A stretch of 64,000 bases of DNA from Artemia franciscana (GCF_032884065.1 NW_027062662.1:1542552-1606551), one strand, 5' to 3'. Counted from the stretch's first letter, positions 1 through 11,935 are shown. Program-made: numbers and translations. The notes: generated from the letters alone by a model not told the origin.

Positions 1-290
1 GCACCTACGCCCTTTTAACAACTGGGATGCACATAGTTGTATGATGATTTAGTTGAACATCCTCCACAATCTTTCCCGAGAGTTTCAATGTAATACCCTT
101 GGCTATTCCTAAGATATTGTAGAGTGCCGTTTTGACAACCTGGATGCATATGGTGCCTTTTGATTCTGTTTAACATCCCCCGTAGCGTTCCATAAAAGTT
201 TCAACTTAATCTCCATAGTTATTCTTGAAATCAAAATAGATGAGCTCAGATACATTCCTTTGAAAGGTTAGATGCACCTGGAGTCTTTTG
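1..290. repeat. Diverged ~120-bp satellite-like monomers
   Basis: At least two monomers are recognisable by a shared order of motifs: 'gacaacctggatgcacat', then 'gatttagttgaacatc', then 'agtttcaa', then 'ggctattcctaagatattg'. The same order returns in the younger array to the right and again near 1930-2110, 2630-2760 and 3040-3180, so these are old members of one family. No coding frame is present. Confidence 0.6.
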
Positions 291-1030
291 ATTTAGTTCA
301 ACATCTCCCACAACATTAACTGAAATTAACAATTCAATAGATTTAGCCATTCACAAGATGTTGCAAAATAAGACCTTTTGACAACCTTGATGCACTATTC
401 TATTTTGAGAAGCAGGAAGCAACTAAACTCTTTTGATTTAATTCAACATCTCCCACAACATTAACTGAAATTAAAAATTCAATAGCTTTAGCCATTCACA
501 AGATGTTGCAAAATAAGACCTTTTGACAACCTTGATGCACAATTATTACATATTATATATTATTACATATAACATCTCCCACAACATTAACTGAAATTAA
601 CAATTCAAAATATTTAGCTATTCACAAGATGTTGCAAAATAAGACCTTTTGACAACCTTGATGCACTATTATATTTTGAGAAGCAGGAAGCAACTAAACT
701 CTTTTTATTTAATTCAACAGCTCCCACAACATTAAATGAAATTAAAAACTCAATAGCTTTACCCAATCACAAGATGTTGCAAAATAAGACCTTTTGCCAA
801 CTTTGATGCACTATTATATTTTGAGAAGAAATACACTATTATCTTTTGAGAAGCAGGAAGCAACTAAACTCTTGATTTAATTCAACATCTCCCACAACAT
901 TAATTGAAACTAACAATTCAATAGATTTAGCTATTCACAAGATGTTGCAAAATAAGACCTTTTAATAACCTTGATGCACTATTCTATTTTGAGAAGCAGG
1001 AAGCAACTAAACTCTTTTGATTTAATTCCC
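291..1030. repeat. Tandem repeat, five units of 126-168 bp
   Basis: The anchor 'gatgttgcaaaataagacc' occurs at about 357, 502, 628, 773 and 941. Around each anchor lie the same blocks: 'aacatctcccacaacatt', 'gaaattaa.aattcaatag', 'ccttgatgcacta' and 'gagaagcaggaagcaact'. Unit length varies because some units carry insertions, such as the AT stretch near 541-570 and a partial internal duplication near 800-850. Identity between units is high, so this array is much younger than its neighbours. Confidence 0.85.
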
Positions 1031-1039
1031 TAATTTTAA

Positions 1040-1890
1040 TTGTAATAATAGAGGTTGAAGTAGTATATATAGTCACAGTCACAATCACAAGAGCAGTAGC
1101 AATACTAATCATAGTAGTGACAGTCACAAACAGTAGCAGTTGGAGTGACGAGTTATTTCACTTGTAGTCGCAAGTTGTCGCACTTGCTGTTATGAGTAGT
1201 GGCAGTCGCAAAGTAGAAATAGTCACAATTAGCTGCAATTACATTCAAGTTAATTCACATTCGTATTCGCAAGCAGCCGCAGTCGCAGCAGTAAGTTTTC
1301 GTAGTCACAAATAGTCACAGTTGCAAGTATTTGTAGGCTTAAGTACTTGCAGTCCCGAGTAGTCATTGTCAGAAGTAATCAAGGTTGCAAGTAGTGGCAG
1401 TTGCAAACACACAGTCACAAGCAGTATTAGTCACAAATAGTCACAGTTGCTATCACAAGTAGGCTTAGTCACAGCCAAAAGCAATCATGTTTGCTAGTTT
1501 TTGCCATCATAAGTACTTATAGTCATAAATAGTCAAAGTTGCAAATAGTTGTATTGCAGATAAAAATAGTCACAGCCACAATGATAAGTAGACGCACTTG
1601 CAAGTAGTCCCAAGTAGTCATAGCTGTAGTTGCAAATAGTCACAGCCACAAGTACTGACAGTTGTAGTCGTGCAGATGGAGACAGTTGTAGCAGCAATAG
1701 TTGTCCTGAAAGTGTAAAATAATTGGTCTTACCTGTTCTGAAGATATTAAAAATACCCTTTTTAGGACCTGGATGCAGAAGTGGACACAGTTGTGGTCTC
1801 AAGTAGAGGCAGTCAAAGTCACAAGTAGTCACACTTGCAAGTAGTACAAGTGGTCATAGTCATAGTTGTAGGCTCAACCACAGTAGTAAT
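1040..1890. repeat. Degenerate agtcacag/agttgcaagt microsatellite
   Basis: About 850 bp of loosely repeated 'agtcacagt', 'gcaagtagt' and 'cacaagcagt' words with periods in multiples of three. The frames crossing it are low-complexity and carry no domain. Similar words recur near 2150-2270, inside the next block. Confidence 0.75.
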
Positions 1891-3440
1891 AGCAATAGTG
1901 GTTCTAAAGGTGTAAAGTTAATACCATTTCTACTCCTATGGAATTGTAGATACACCGTTTTGACAACTTTGATGCACACAGTATCTATGGGTTAAGTTTA
2001 GCATCCCCCCTGGCATGTTCAAGTGCTGTTCGACATGTTCTGAAAGTTTCAAATTAATGCCCCTGGCTGTTCCTGAGGTATTCCTGAAGTACTCTTTGAC
2101 AATCAGCAAGCACATACTTTATTTTGATTTTGTTCAACATTCCCTGAAAGCAGTCAAAAGTAGATGTAGTACTAGTTGCAGTCAAAACTGCAGGTTGTGG
2201 CTGTCTAAAGTAGTCACAGCTGCAACCAGTCACATTTGCGGCCACAAGACTAGCAGTAGTAGTGGCCCTGAAAGTTTCAAGTTGATACCTTTACCTGATC
2301 CTAAGATATAGTAGACACGTCTTTCGATAACATAGATACTAATAGTGTCTTAGAGTGACACCAACAGTGACACCCAGGATCAAACATTCCTGCCTTTTAC
2401 AGTGATATATCCTGCATGCTAGAAATGGACAAGTTGGATCATTTATATTTCTTAATCCAAGGGCTATGGGGCCATGACATCCCCAAAGCTATAGCCATTA
2501 GAACTTTTAACAATTTTGAATAAAATTACATTTTTAGATTGCTATCAGTATTAACAAAGTATCTAAAAAGGGGAGAAAAAGGGAAAGGACTGGCTACCTT
2601 ACTTTATTTTTTCAACATCCCTCTCAACATAGGCTACCTTTAAAATTTCAACTTGATACAACCATCCATTCCTCAGCTAGTGCAGTTGTGCCCTTTTGAC
2701 TACCCTCCTGCAGATAGGATGTTTTGATTTTGTTTGACACCCCCAAAACCTGTCCTAAAAGTATCAATTTGGTATTTATTGCCTTTTTGGAGACTCAAGA
2801 TCAAACATGCCCCCTTTTCCCAGTAACCAATCTTATATATAAACAATGGGCAACTTATATAATGTACAGCACTTCATACAGTAGCTGTGGGGGGTTTGGT
2901 CATCCCTGGAGGTACAGTTATTGAAATTTTCAACTATTTTGAACAAAACAGCTATTGCAAAATTTTTATCAGGTGTCTTTGGGGGATGGCAGATAAATAG
3001 AGCATGAGAGGAGGGTTGGTTGCCCTCCAACCACTTTTCAACATGCCCTTAGAAGTTTAAACATAATACCCTTGGCAGTTCTTGACAAACTTCAGATATA
3101 CCTTTTGCACAAATATATAGTATGTTTTGACTTAGTTTAACATGCCCTGCAGCATTCCGCAAAGTTTTGCCGTAATACACTAAGCCTTTTCGAACACACC
3201 CAGGATCAAACATTCCCTCTTTTGCAACAGATAAATCCTACATTTTAAAAAGGGCAAACTGCATAATTTAAAATCAATGCCTTGGGGCTGTGAGAGGCAT
3301 TGTGTCCCTGGAGGCATAGTTACTAGACCTTTTGACTAATTTGAACAAAATAACTTTTTAAAATTTTGATCAGTCTTTAGGGGAGGGGCATCTAAAAAGG
3401 GCCTTATTACAACTTACTTGACCTTACTTTACTATAAAGT
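1891..3440. repeat. Mosaic of old monomers and decayed family A pieces
   Basis: Alternates ~120-bp monomers (1925-2110, 2630-2760, 3040-3180) with two stretches (about 2760-3000 and 3190-3400) resembling family A read on the minus strand: the block that includes 'tgaacaaaa' preceded by a tract ending in 'atagttac' or 'acagttat'. No gene is supported; short frames here are chance openings. Confidence 0.45.
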
Positions 3441-3499
3441 AAGCATTTAATTGCTATACTGTTTTCTTTATACATCTTATAGTATACCTGGGACAACCG

Positions 3500-4830
3500 G
3501 GGAGTGGGGTGCATTGTCAGAGAAGTAGCTTTTATATTGAAGAGGAGCATAAAATAAGGAATCTATCAGTATTAATACTCCTTCCATTTTTTGAGACGTT
3601 TTCTTTAGAAGAGCCCCTGGTAAATTTATACATATTCACATAACTTAGCTTGTAAAAAAGTACATTAAATAATTTAGTGCCTTTCTTGTGCCCTTTCGAA
3701 ATGCAATTATCACTTCTGGAGAAAACTCCATTTTGAGACCTTAATGGGGACAAAAAAGGTGGATAATTACGTTATCTATAGTTTTTAGACTATGATGAAA
3801 AATTAAAAACACGTTAGATATATAATTTGCTTTTAAACAAGGCATTAAACAGCTCTCTATAAAGTTTCAGTGCCAATCTTTATCAAACTTAGTGCTTGAT
3901 AGCAATATAAATAATAAAAATAAAAGAAAAATAAAAATAGCAGATTGTCAAAAATACCTTAAAGAAGTAAAAGAAGCCTATGATCTGATATTCAAGAAGG
4001 AATGTTCTGATACTGAAAGAATGATTCAACAAAAGAAGAAGTGATTCTGATACTGAAAGACGCAATGATTTTCTATCAAACTTAGCTTGATAATAATTTT
4101 ATATAAAATCGTGTATAAAATTTTATACACAACTAATAGATAAAATTTTATTTTATTTGAAATAAAAACAAGAAGAGGACACATCAGTGTCATCAATGCA
4201 AAAATGTGATTTCCTTGTTCTTCAAGGTGGGTGATTTTTGATTGTCTATATAAGGTTTATGGTGATTCTAATGTTGTAGCTTACTTTTTGTGAAGCATTT
4301 TTCAAGGGGTTTCAGGCTCAATTCAAAATTCCTACAAACTTGTTTTCAAAATAGTATTTTATCCATAAGACTAATGAACTTAATTGATATCAAACAGCTA
4401 ATTTTTCTAGCCAGACCATATTTTTAAAAACATAATTTTAAAATTTTGGCTGTTACAAGCTGTTTTGAGCCCTTTTTAGGACTCAAAATTGAATTCACTC
4501 AATAAGTGGTTATTCAACTTGGAAAGAGCCTAAATAAAAAACATCAAGTGATGTATTCACTTTATCCCAAGCTAAACTATGTGAATATGTATGAACTTGC
4601 CAAGCCCCTCTCATACAATGCTACCCTTTCTTGTTGAGAAACCCAACATGGAATTTTGGAACCAAAAATTAGTAAATATCTTAATTAACAGAGCATTCAG
4701 ATAGCTAAGAAACAAACTTAGACCTATTTCCAAAATCAGAATTCCATCCTGAATCCAAATATGACATTTTTCCATCACAAATTAGATTTTAAGCTCTTTT
4801 TTAAGATTTCGATTGAAAGATGGCTTTTTA
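3500..4830. repeat. Interspersed repeat family C, copy 1
   Basis: Noncoding. The stretch around 4440-4600 ('gctgttttgagccc', 'gactcaaaattg', 'catcaagtgatgtattcac') matches in order, with many differences, the stretch at 34330-34460. The 'accttaatggggacaaaaaaggt' context near 3740 likewise parallels 33390. Two copies in the same orientation 30 kb apart indicate an old interspersed element of more than 1 kb; its ends are not visible. Confidence 0.5.
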
Positions 4831-4839
4831 TAGCATTGG

Positions 4840-5810
4840 TGTACATGATTTAGAACAACCTAAATAAAGTCATAATGATGACTTTTTACCTTGGATTAAG
4901 AGTAGCCTAAATATAGTCATAAAGCAAAATTAATAAAGTCATACAGATAATTTTTTACCTTGGATTACAAAAGATTAGCCTAAATATAGTCATAAAGCAA
5001 GATTAATAAAGTCTTACAGATGACTTTATTGGCAATAGACAAATTTTTCTGAATATCTGAGCAATAGAATATTGTTGATTACTACAATTTAGAATGAAGT
5101 ATAAAGTCAAACAGAGGACAATGTTATGGTTTCTCCAATTATTTAGAATGATAAAAACTCATACAGATGACTGTATGAATCACAGATGACAGATGATTTT
5201 ATGTCTCATTCTTTTAAAAAGCAAACATAAATAAAGTCTTACAGATGACTTTATAGACATTTTTTTCTGAATATCTAATAGACAAATTTTTCTGAATATC
5301 TGAGCAATAGAATATTGTCAATTACTATAATTTAGAATGAAGTATAAAGTCAAACAGAAGACAATATTATGGTTTCTCCAATTATTTAGAATGATAAAAA
5401 CTAATACAGATGATTTTTTATGTCTTACTCTTTTATAAAGCAAACATAAATAAAGTCTTACAGATGGCTTTATTGTCAATTATTACAAAATAGAATGCAG
5501 TATAAAGTCAAACAGAAGACAATATCATGGTTTCTCTAATTATTCAGAATGATAAAATTCATAAAGATGACGTTTTATGTCTCATTCTTTTATAGAACAA
5601 GCATAAATAAAGTCATAAAGATGACTTTTCATACCTCATGCTATTGTAGAGCAAACATAAATAAAGGCATGCAGATGACTTTCTACAACTCACACTATTA
5701 CAGAGAAAACATGAATAAAATCATACAGATGATTTTTTTATACTTCATACTATTATAAAGCCAACATGAATAAAGTCATACAAATGATTTTTTGTACCTT
5801 GTGTGTGTAA
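4840..5810 (+). repeat. Array of ~57-bp hairpin units, outer block
   Basis: Each unit carries a short inverted repeat near AAAGTCATACAGATGACTTT (8-bp stem, 4-base loop) followed by an AT-rich spacer of the form 'ttacctcatactattatagagcaaacatgaat'-like words. Units at about 5549, 5610, 5664, 5721 and 5776 are spaced 54-61 bp; earlier units are spaced more widely. One frame stays open through the array (5549-5758), but it only translates the repeat and is not a gene. Confidence 0.8.
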
Positions 5811-6229
5811 TTATATATTTCTATTTCTAGAGAAAAGTTGATCATTCCTTAAATACTTTTGAAAATTAAGCTGAGGCCAACAATGACCCCCTGATTCGAA
5901 TCGCTGTAAAGGATCTTACAAAAATGAACTTCATAAGCACAATAGTTTACAAAAGCAATGAAGTTTCATGGTGGGTGAATTTGGCAGTCAAATCAAACAA
6001 GCAATCAATTTTTGTGAAGATTTTATTGATTTTATTATATTTTATTTTTTTAAATTATTTTGATTTTATTATATTTTACTAAAAATTATATTTTATAAAA
6101 ATTATATTTTATTAAATATAGATGTTAGATTGTATTAAAAATTATTTAGAATTAATTAAAAATAGATAAAAAATTTTCTAATAAAAATTTATTAGATAAG
6201 ATTTTATTTTATGCCAACTTAGATAGTAT
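5811..6229. other. AT-rich spacer, no gene seen
   Basis: Separates the two hairpin-array blocks. It holds 'tattttatt' and 'aaaattatatttta' runs near 6030-6200 and nothing recognisable. Confidence 0.6.
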
Positions 6230-7210
6230 TCTGTTTTCAAGTAGGCTCTGCAGAATGTTTTTCAACAGGTGTCTGCACTTTATTAGATTCTAAACAAAAT
6301 AAAGTCTGGGTTATGTAGTTCAAAATGGTGGCAGATGTGTCAAAGATTTGTAATGTGAAAAATAATGTTAAAAATTAGACTTCAATACAAAGAGCAAGGG
6401 ATGATGCATTAGAAGACTGTCCTAGATAAAGCCATTCAGATGACTTTCTACCTTGAATTATAATAGAGTAGCCTTAAATTAAGTCATATGGATGACTTTT
6501 TAATATAGGCTATGATTCTATTACAGAGCAGTAGATGTATGAATCAAGTCTTAAAGATGACTTCTCAGGTTTTTTCCTTAAACCTAAATGATGCACTAAA
6601 ATGTCACACAGAAGACCTTATACTACCCTACTCTTACATTATAAAGACAACAGAAAGTCAAACACATGACTTTTTAATATAGACTATCAGTCAATTGTAG
6701 AGCATTATGAATAAAGTCTTACAGATGGCTTCTCAAGTTTTTTCCTTAAGCCTAAATGATGCAATAAAATGTCATACAGAAAACATTATACTACCCTACT
6801 CTTACATTAAAAAAAAAAAACACAAAAGTCATACAGATGACTTTTTAATACAGGACATGGGCCATCATTCTATAGTAGAGCAGTATGAATAAAGGTTAAC
6901 ATATAAGACTTCTTACTCATCATACTATAATGAAACATCATAAATAAAGTCATATAGATGACTTTTTACCTTGTATAATAATGGAGTAGCCTAAATAAAG
7001 TCATATGAATTTTTAATATATGCTATGATTCTATTATAGACAAATAGGTATAAAGTCTTACAAATGACTTTTTTTGTTTTCTCTTTAGACATATATGATG
7101 CTCTAAAATATCATTATACTACCCCGCTTATATAGAAAAAACAACAGATGTCATACAAATGATTTTTTAATACATCATTCTATTGTAAGGCATCATGAAT
7201 AAAGTTCTTG
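6230..7210 (+). repeat. Left inverted arm, hairpin-unit array
   Basis: Roughly ten more AGTCAT..ATGACT hairpin units with spacers such as 'ttttttccttaaacctaaatgatgca' and 'ctaccctactcttacatta'. Read on the opposite strand, the same features in the same order make up 11068-11935: the outer words 'agtgcagacacc' and 'agatgtgtcaaag', then 'caaagagcaag', then the array. The two blocks are therefore inverted copies ~0.9 kb long flanking 3.9 kb that includes the Gypsy remnant. Confidence 0.8.
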
Positions 7211-7722
7211 CTTTCTCTTTTCCATCCCAATTTTACATGCAGAGTGGTTAAGAGTAATTGTCTAGGGTAAATTTTCACCAGGATTAAACTGTCTAGAGGA
7301 TATTCCCATGGTGAGGGGGTTTCTCTGTGGAGGTAGGGTCAGATTTCCTAGCACTATTTAAAAAAACTGAAGAGAAATTAAATTTAAAAAAAAGTTTTTT
7401 TTTAACTGAAGTTAATGAGCAACATTAAAACTTAGAACAAACAGAAATTATCATATATATGAAGGAGGTTGCCTCCTCCTCAACACCTTGGTCTTTACTC
7501 TAAAGTTTGAATTTTGTCCCATTCTTTAAGAATGGCTCCTGAAACACAAGGGCTATTTAGTTAGAAAATAAAATGCTTCTTTAAAAGTACTAAAAATCTT
7601 TATTGTAAAGAGCAAAGTGTTGAGGAGAAAGTATTCCCCTTCATATATGTAACAATTTCTGTTTGTTTTAAGTCTTAATGTACCTCCTTACTTTCAGTTA
7701 AAAAAACTTGTTTTTTTATTTA
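7211..7722 (+). mobile_element. Family A foldback element, truncated copy
   Basis: The right part is an imperfect palindrome: one arm runs from 'gaagttaatgagcaacattaa' (~7403) and the other ends at 'cttactttcagttaaaaa' (~7705). The leader at 7211-7370 ('gagtaattgtctagggtaaattttcacc') matches 35140-35175. The copy lacks the 5' kilobase seen in the full element at 47289-49035. It sits between the left hairpin array and the Gypsy remnant. Confidence 0.75.
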
Positions 7723-7889
7723 ATGCAAGGTAATAAGTCATCTGTGAAATGAACTTATTGTTTGCTTTTGCTTATATATTAATGCTAATGCTTGTGTGCT
7801 TGCTTGCAGTTGCCTTATTATGCTTTTGTTACAGGTGCTTGGGTCAAATATACTCATGAACTGAATAGTACATCAAAGAAATCATTGCA
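7723..7889 (+). other. Possible remnant of Gypsy 5' LTR or leader
   Basis: Lies directly upstream of the primer-binding-site match and ends in CA, as LTRs do. Its first ~35 bases ('gcaaggtaataagtcatctgtg') resemble a hairpin-array unit in the orientation of the right arm. No second LTR exists in the window, because the element is cut off inside the integrase region, so the LTR boundary cannot be confirmed. Confidence 0.3.
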
Positions 7890-7902
7890 TGGTGTCAGAA
7901 GT
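7890..7902 (+). promoter_or_regulatory. Primer binding site matching tRNA-Leu 3' end
   Basis: TGGTGTCAGAAGT complements the 3' end of typical eukaryotic tRNA-Leu, including CCA. Reverse transcription of LTR elements is primed at such a site just inside the 5' LTR. The match is 13 bases and then decays; the gag start codon follows at 7908. Confidence 0.6.
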
Positions 7903-7907
7903 TCAAC

Positions 7908-8640
7908 ATGGATAGTACACCAGCTCCATCAATCAACTGGTCAAGCCTCAACCTAAAATCAGAATGGAGAAAATTTAAGAGACATTGTGAGCTCATGTTC
8001 TCTGGTCCACTAAGTGGAAAATCAGACGCAGTGAAATGCTCATACTTACTGATCTGGACAGGATGTGTTCTCCACTTGGACCTTAACTGATGCAGAGGCA
8101 AACAAGCCAAAAGTATATCTAGACAAGCTCAAGCATTATATTCAGCCAAGTGCTAACCCCATCTTTGCCAGATACACCTTTCATCAGAGAAACCAAGCAG
8201 ATGGAGAGACCATTGAGTCACTCAGTTGAAAGTACTTGCCAAGGATTGTGAATTTGATACCCTAGAAGACCAGCTAGTTCAAGATTGGTTGGTCTTTGGA
8301 GTCAAGAATGCAAGAATCCGTGAGCGGCTTCTCAGTGAGAGAGCCACACTTACCTTGGCTAGAGCAATTGAGTGCAGTCGAGCTATAGAAACTGTGCAAG
8401 AGACCCAAGCACTAATGCTTAACAAACAGGCGCAGATTCCAATTAAGCAGGAGGTGGAAGTGGTTCAAAGACAGAAAAATTCCCCTGTATGCTATTTCTG
8501 TGGTGGCTCATACTCAAGAAGCCATAAGTGCCCAGCAAAAGGGAAGCAGTGCAGCAAATGCAGGAAGATGAACCATTTTGGCAAAATGTGCAAGAGCAAA
8601 GTAGTACATGAACTTGAAACAAGAAGCGAAGTGGAAGATG
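7908..8640 (+). pseudogene. Ty3/Gypsy gag, frameshifted
   Basis: Capsid/nucleocapsid part of a Ty3/Gypsy polyprotein. It starts at the ATG at 7908, six bases after the primer binding site. The frame runs to 8090, where a shift truncates it; homology continues in other frames, and from 8226 in the frame that carries on into protease. The nucleocapsid end shows two Cys-rich knuckles: the first (near 8490-8530) is irregular, the second is a regular C-x2-C-x4-H-x4-C (near 8550-8590). Such knuckles bind the element's RNA. The at least one frameshift plus an in-frame stop just before 8226 (TGA at 8226-8228 in the other frame) show it is dead. Confidence 0.75.
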
Positions 8641-9391
8641 GGAGAGAATTCATGATTGAGTCCATTTCCACTGAAGAAAAGGTGGAAAAGCCTTATGCTC
8701 TGATAAAACTGACAGAAAACGATAGTGAACTGGCGTTCATGATAGACACTGGTGCCAAGGCCAATATTTTGCCACTCAAAGACTTCAACAAATTGGCAAG
8801 AAAGCCAGCACTGCTGCCAACTGCTGATGTGCTGACCAGCTACACTGGAGAACAGCTAAAGGTACTGGGGACAGCCAACCTAAAAGTTCAGTACAAGAAC
8901 CAAACCCCCCAGACCCATACCTTCCATGTGGTCTGCACAGATAGAGCACCCATCCTCAGCTGCCAGTCCAGCAAACGACTTCAGCTGATCAAGTTTGTTG
9001 TCAGTGTCAGCAATCCAGCCCCAATCAGACCAGTCATCCAAAAACTCTTAAACGAATTCAGTGATGTCTTTGAGGGCATAGGGACACTGCCTGGAACCTG
9101 CAAAATATACCTGAAAGAGGGTGCAATCCCTACTATACAACTGCCAAAACGGGTTCCTTTTGCACTACAAGCTAAGTTCAAAGAGGAGTTAGACAGACTG
9201 GAGTCACTTGGAGTCATAGAAAAAGTGACCAAGCCAACACAGTGGGTGAATTTCTTGGTTCTGGTGAGAAAGGCAGATGGGTCACTCAAGATCTGTTTGG
9301 ACCCTGTTGATTTAAACAGAGCAATTGAGAGACTGCATTACCCTATACCCTTATTTGATGAAGTAGCAGCAAAGTGCAAAGAAGTTCTTTA
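8641..9391 (+). pseudogene. Ty3/Gypsy protease and N-terminal reverse transcriptase
   Basis: Continues the frame from gag. An aspartic protease motif DTGA lies at 8745-8756 in a hydrophobic setting, as expected for the retropepsin-like enzyme that cuts the polyprotein. Reverse-transcriptase fingers follow (about 9170-9330: 'LESLGVIEKV', then 'KADGSLKICLDP'). The frame stops at 9389-9391. Downstream, the segment that should hold the first catalytic Asp region of RT is disrupted by a shift and by loss of roughly 15-20 codons before the IVDD motif. Order protease-RT is standard for the family. Confidence 0.8.
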
Positions 9392-11068
9392 ATATGGATG
9401 CCTGAAATGGATACTGGTTGATGGTGTTGGACAAACCAACCATCCTCTGAGTTGACAACATTCAACACCATGTATGGCCAGTATAAATGGAACCAATACC
9501 AGCAAAAGATGGAGGTCTTTACAGAACTGGATATTGGGCTGATTGTTGATGATATTGCAGGCATTGGTTGTAGTGATGCTGAACATGACACCAAGCTGAG
9601 GGCAGTACTCCAAGCCAAAAGAGACAAGGGAGTGTGGTTCAACAAAGAAAAATGTGTTTTTGACACTACTTCCATCACCTACTTTGGACACAGACTGACA
9701 ACAAGCAGCATCACCCAAGACCCAGAGAAAACCCAGGCATTAGAAAACATGCCCGCACCCCAAAATCAGGAGGAACTACAGACATTATTAGGAATGTACA
9801 ATTACTTGTCTAGATACATCCCCAACCTAGCTACGCTGAACAAACCCCTCAGAGACCTGTCCAAACAGCAGAAGTTCGAATGGAATACAAGCCACAAGGA
9901 GGCCAAGAGAGGGATTCAGAATGCAGTCTCCAAAAACCTCTCCTACTTTGATCCAGAGGCCAAGGAGATAGAGGTGATCACAGATGCTTCCCAGCATGGT
10001 CTGGGTGCCCAGCTATCAACAGACAGAGCAACCAATGCTTATGCATCTTGCTCTCTAAGTGAGACAGAGCAGCATTACTCCCAAATGGAAAAAGAGATGC
10101 TTGCAATAACCTTTGCTTGCAAAAGATTTCACCAGTATCTGTTCAGAAGAATGATATGCATGACCACAGACCACAAGCCTCTTGAGTTGATCTTTGGGAA
10201 GTCTATACAAAGGGCATCTCCAAGGCAGCAGCAAATGATGTTGGCTATTCAGCCATATGATATCAAGCTTAGATACAAACCTGGAAAGACTATCCCTGTA
10301 GCAGACACCCTATCCTGCCTGCACCTTGCAGATACAGACATTGAGTTGCAGGTAGACATGGAAATTCTGGTTCACTCAGTCCTTCAAACTGTACCCATAG
10401 CAAGCCAAAGGCTAGCACAAATACATAGAGAAACAACTAAAGACAAAAAACTGAACTCCCTGTTGGAAACAATACAAGTGGGTTGGCCAAACAATAAAAA
10501 GAGCCTAGACAGAAAACTTGGGCCCTTCTGGAATTATCATTATGAGTTGGCAGAACTTGATGGCCTTGTTGTTAAAGGGGAGCACATAGTCATCCCGAGA
10601 TGCATGAGAGCAGGCATATTAGGCCAATTACACTCTTCCCATCTAGGAGTGGCGAAGACCAAAGAGAGGGCAAGAACATCTGTATTCTGGCCAGGCATCA
10701 CTCAAGATATCAAGAGGCTGGTCAACCAGTGCAAGGTATGCACCAAGTTTGCCATGAACCAACAGAAGGAGCCAATGATCCTGCACAAAATACCTGACTA
10801 CCCACTCCAGCATGTAGCTGCTGACCTGTTCCAGCTCAATGGACAGGATTACATGGTCACTGTCAATTACATGAGTCATTTCTTTGAGGTTGATTGCCTG
10901 ACAAATACCATGTCATGGCAGGTTATCAACAAACTGAAATCTCATTTTGTCCAATATGGGATTCCCGAGCGACTTACAACTGACAATGGCCCCCAGTTCA
11001 GCGCAAAGGAATTTGAGCAATTCATGATTGTTGATGATATTGACTTTATTTATACTGCTTCATTATAG
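9392..11068 (+). pseudogene. Ty3/Gypsy RT C-terminus, RNase H and truncated integrase
   Basis: An open frame of about 538 codons. Domains in order: RT catalytic motif IVDD (9542-9553); RT thumb/connection with 'LLGMYNYLSRYIPNL'; RNase H with TDAS (9980-9991), a 'SQMEKEMLAI' segment and 'TTDHKPLELIF'; integrase zinc finger with paired His then C-x2-C (about 10625-10745); integrase core with the first Asp (10823) and the second Asp in a TDNGPQF motif (10982). The frame ends at 11068 before the third acidic residue (the Glu), right where the inverted hairpin array begins. Chromodomain, integrase C-terminus and 3' LTR are absent. RNase H-integrase order fits Ty3/Gypsy rather than Copia. Confidence 0.9.
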
Positions 11069-11935
11069 TATAATGAGTAAGAAGTCATATATGAGACTTT
11101 ATTCATATTGCTCTACACTAGATTGATGGCCTATGCCCTATATTAAAAAGTCATCTGTCCAACATTTTGTTGTTCTATTTTAATGTAAGAGTAGGGTAAT
11201 ATACTGTTTGCTATATGACATTTTAGTGTATTGTTTAGATTTAAGAAAAAAAACCTGAAAAGTGATCTGTAAACTTATTCTTACTGCTCTACAATAGAAT
11301 GATGGCCTATGCCCTATATTAAAAAGTTGTCTGCATTACTTTTCATTGTTTTTGAATGTAACAGTAAGGTAGTATAATGTCTTCTGTATGACATTTTTGT
11401 GCATCATTTAGGTTTAAGAAAAAAAAGACAAGTCATCTGTAAGACTTTGTTCATAGGCCTACAGTTCTATAATAGAATCACAGCCTATATTAAAAAGTCC
11501 TCTATATGACTTAATTTAGGCTACTCTATTATAATACAAGGTAAAAAGTCATCTGTATGACTTTTTTATGCTGTTTCATAATAGTATGATGAGTAGTCAT
11601 GGTACACTTTATTCATAGGCCAACTGCTCTAGGCTATAATGTAATGACAGCCTCTATTAAAAATCCTCTATATGACTTTATTTAAGCTACTCTATTATAA
11701 TACAAGGTAAAATTCATCTGCATGACTTTATTTAGGACAATAGTCTGACATATTATCCTTTGCTCTTGGTATTCAAGTTTAACTTTTATTGGAATTTTTT
11801 AACAAAATTTGTCATATCACAATTCTTTAACACATCTGACACCTTACTTGAACTGATTACCTAGATTTTCTGTAATTTAGAATCAAAGAAAGTGCAGACA
11901 CAGCTGAGCAGAAAGCTCAGAATTCTACTCAAATA
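11068..11935 (-). repeat. Right inverted arm, hairpin-unit array
   Basis: About ten hairpin units in the form AAGTCATCTGTATGACTTT, i.e. the reverse complement of the left-arm unit, with spacers 'aatgtaagagtagggta' and 'tttaggtttaagaaaaaa'. The outer edge (11740-11930) mirrors 6230-6440 word for word at several places. It starts exactly at the truncation point of the Gypsy frame. Confidence 0.8.

Noticed and set aside
1-1030. CRISPR-like array
   Set aside because: Units are 126-168 bp with no constant repeat/unique spacer pattern, and the DNA is eukaryotic.
5885-5910. tRNA B-box-like word 'gattcgaatcg'
   Set aside because: No A-box at the right distance upstream and no cloverleaf; treated as a chance match.
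8981-9718. Minus-strand open frames of ~100 codons across the Gypsy region
   Set aside because: They are antisense to well-supported protease/RT/RNase H coding sequence and show no domain of their own.
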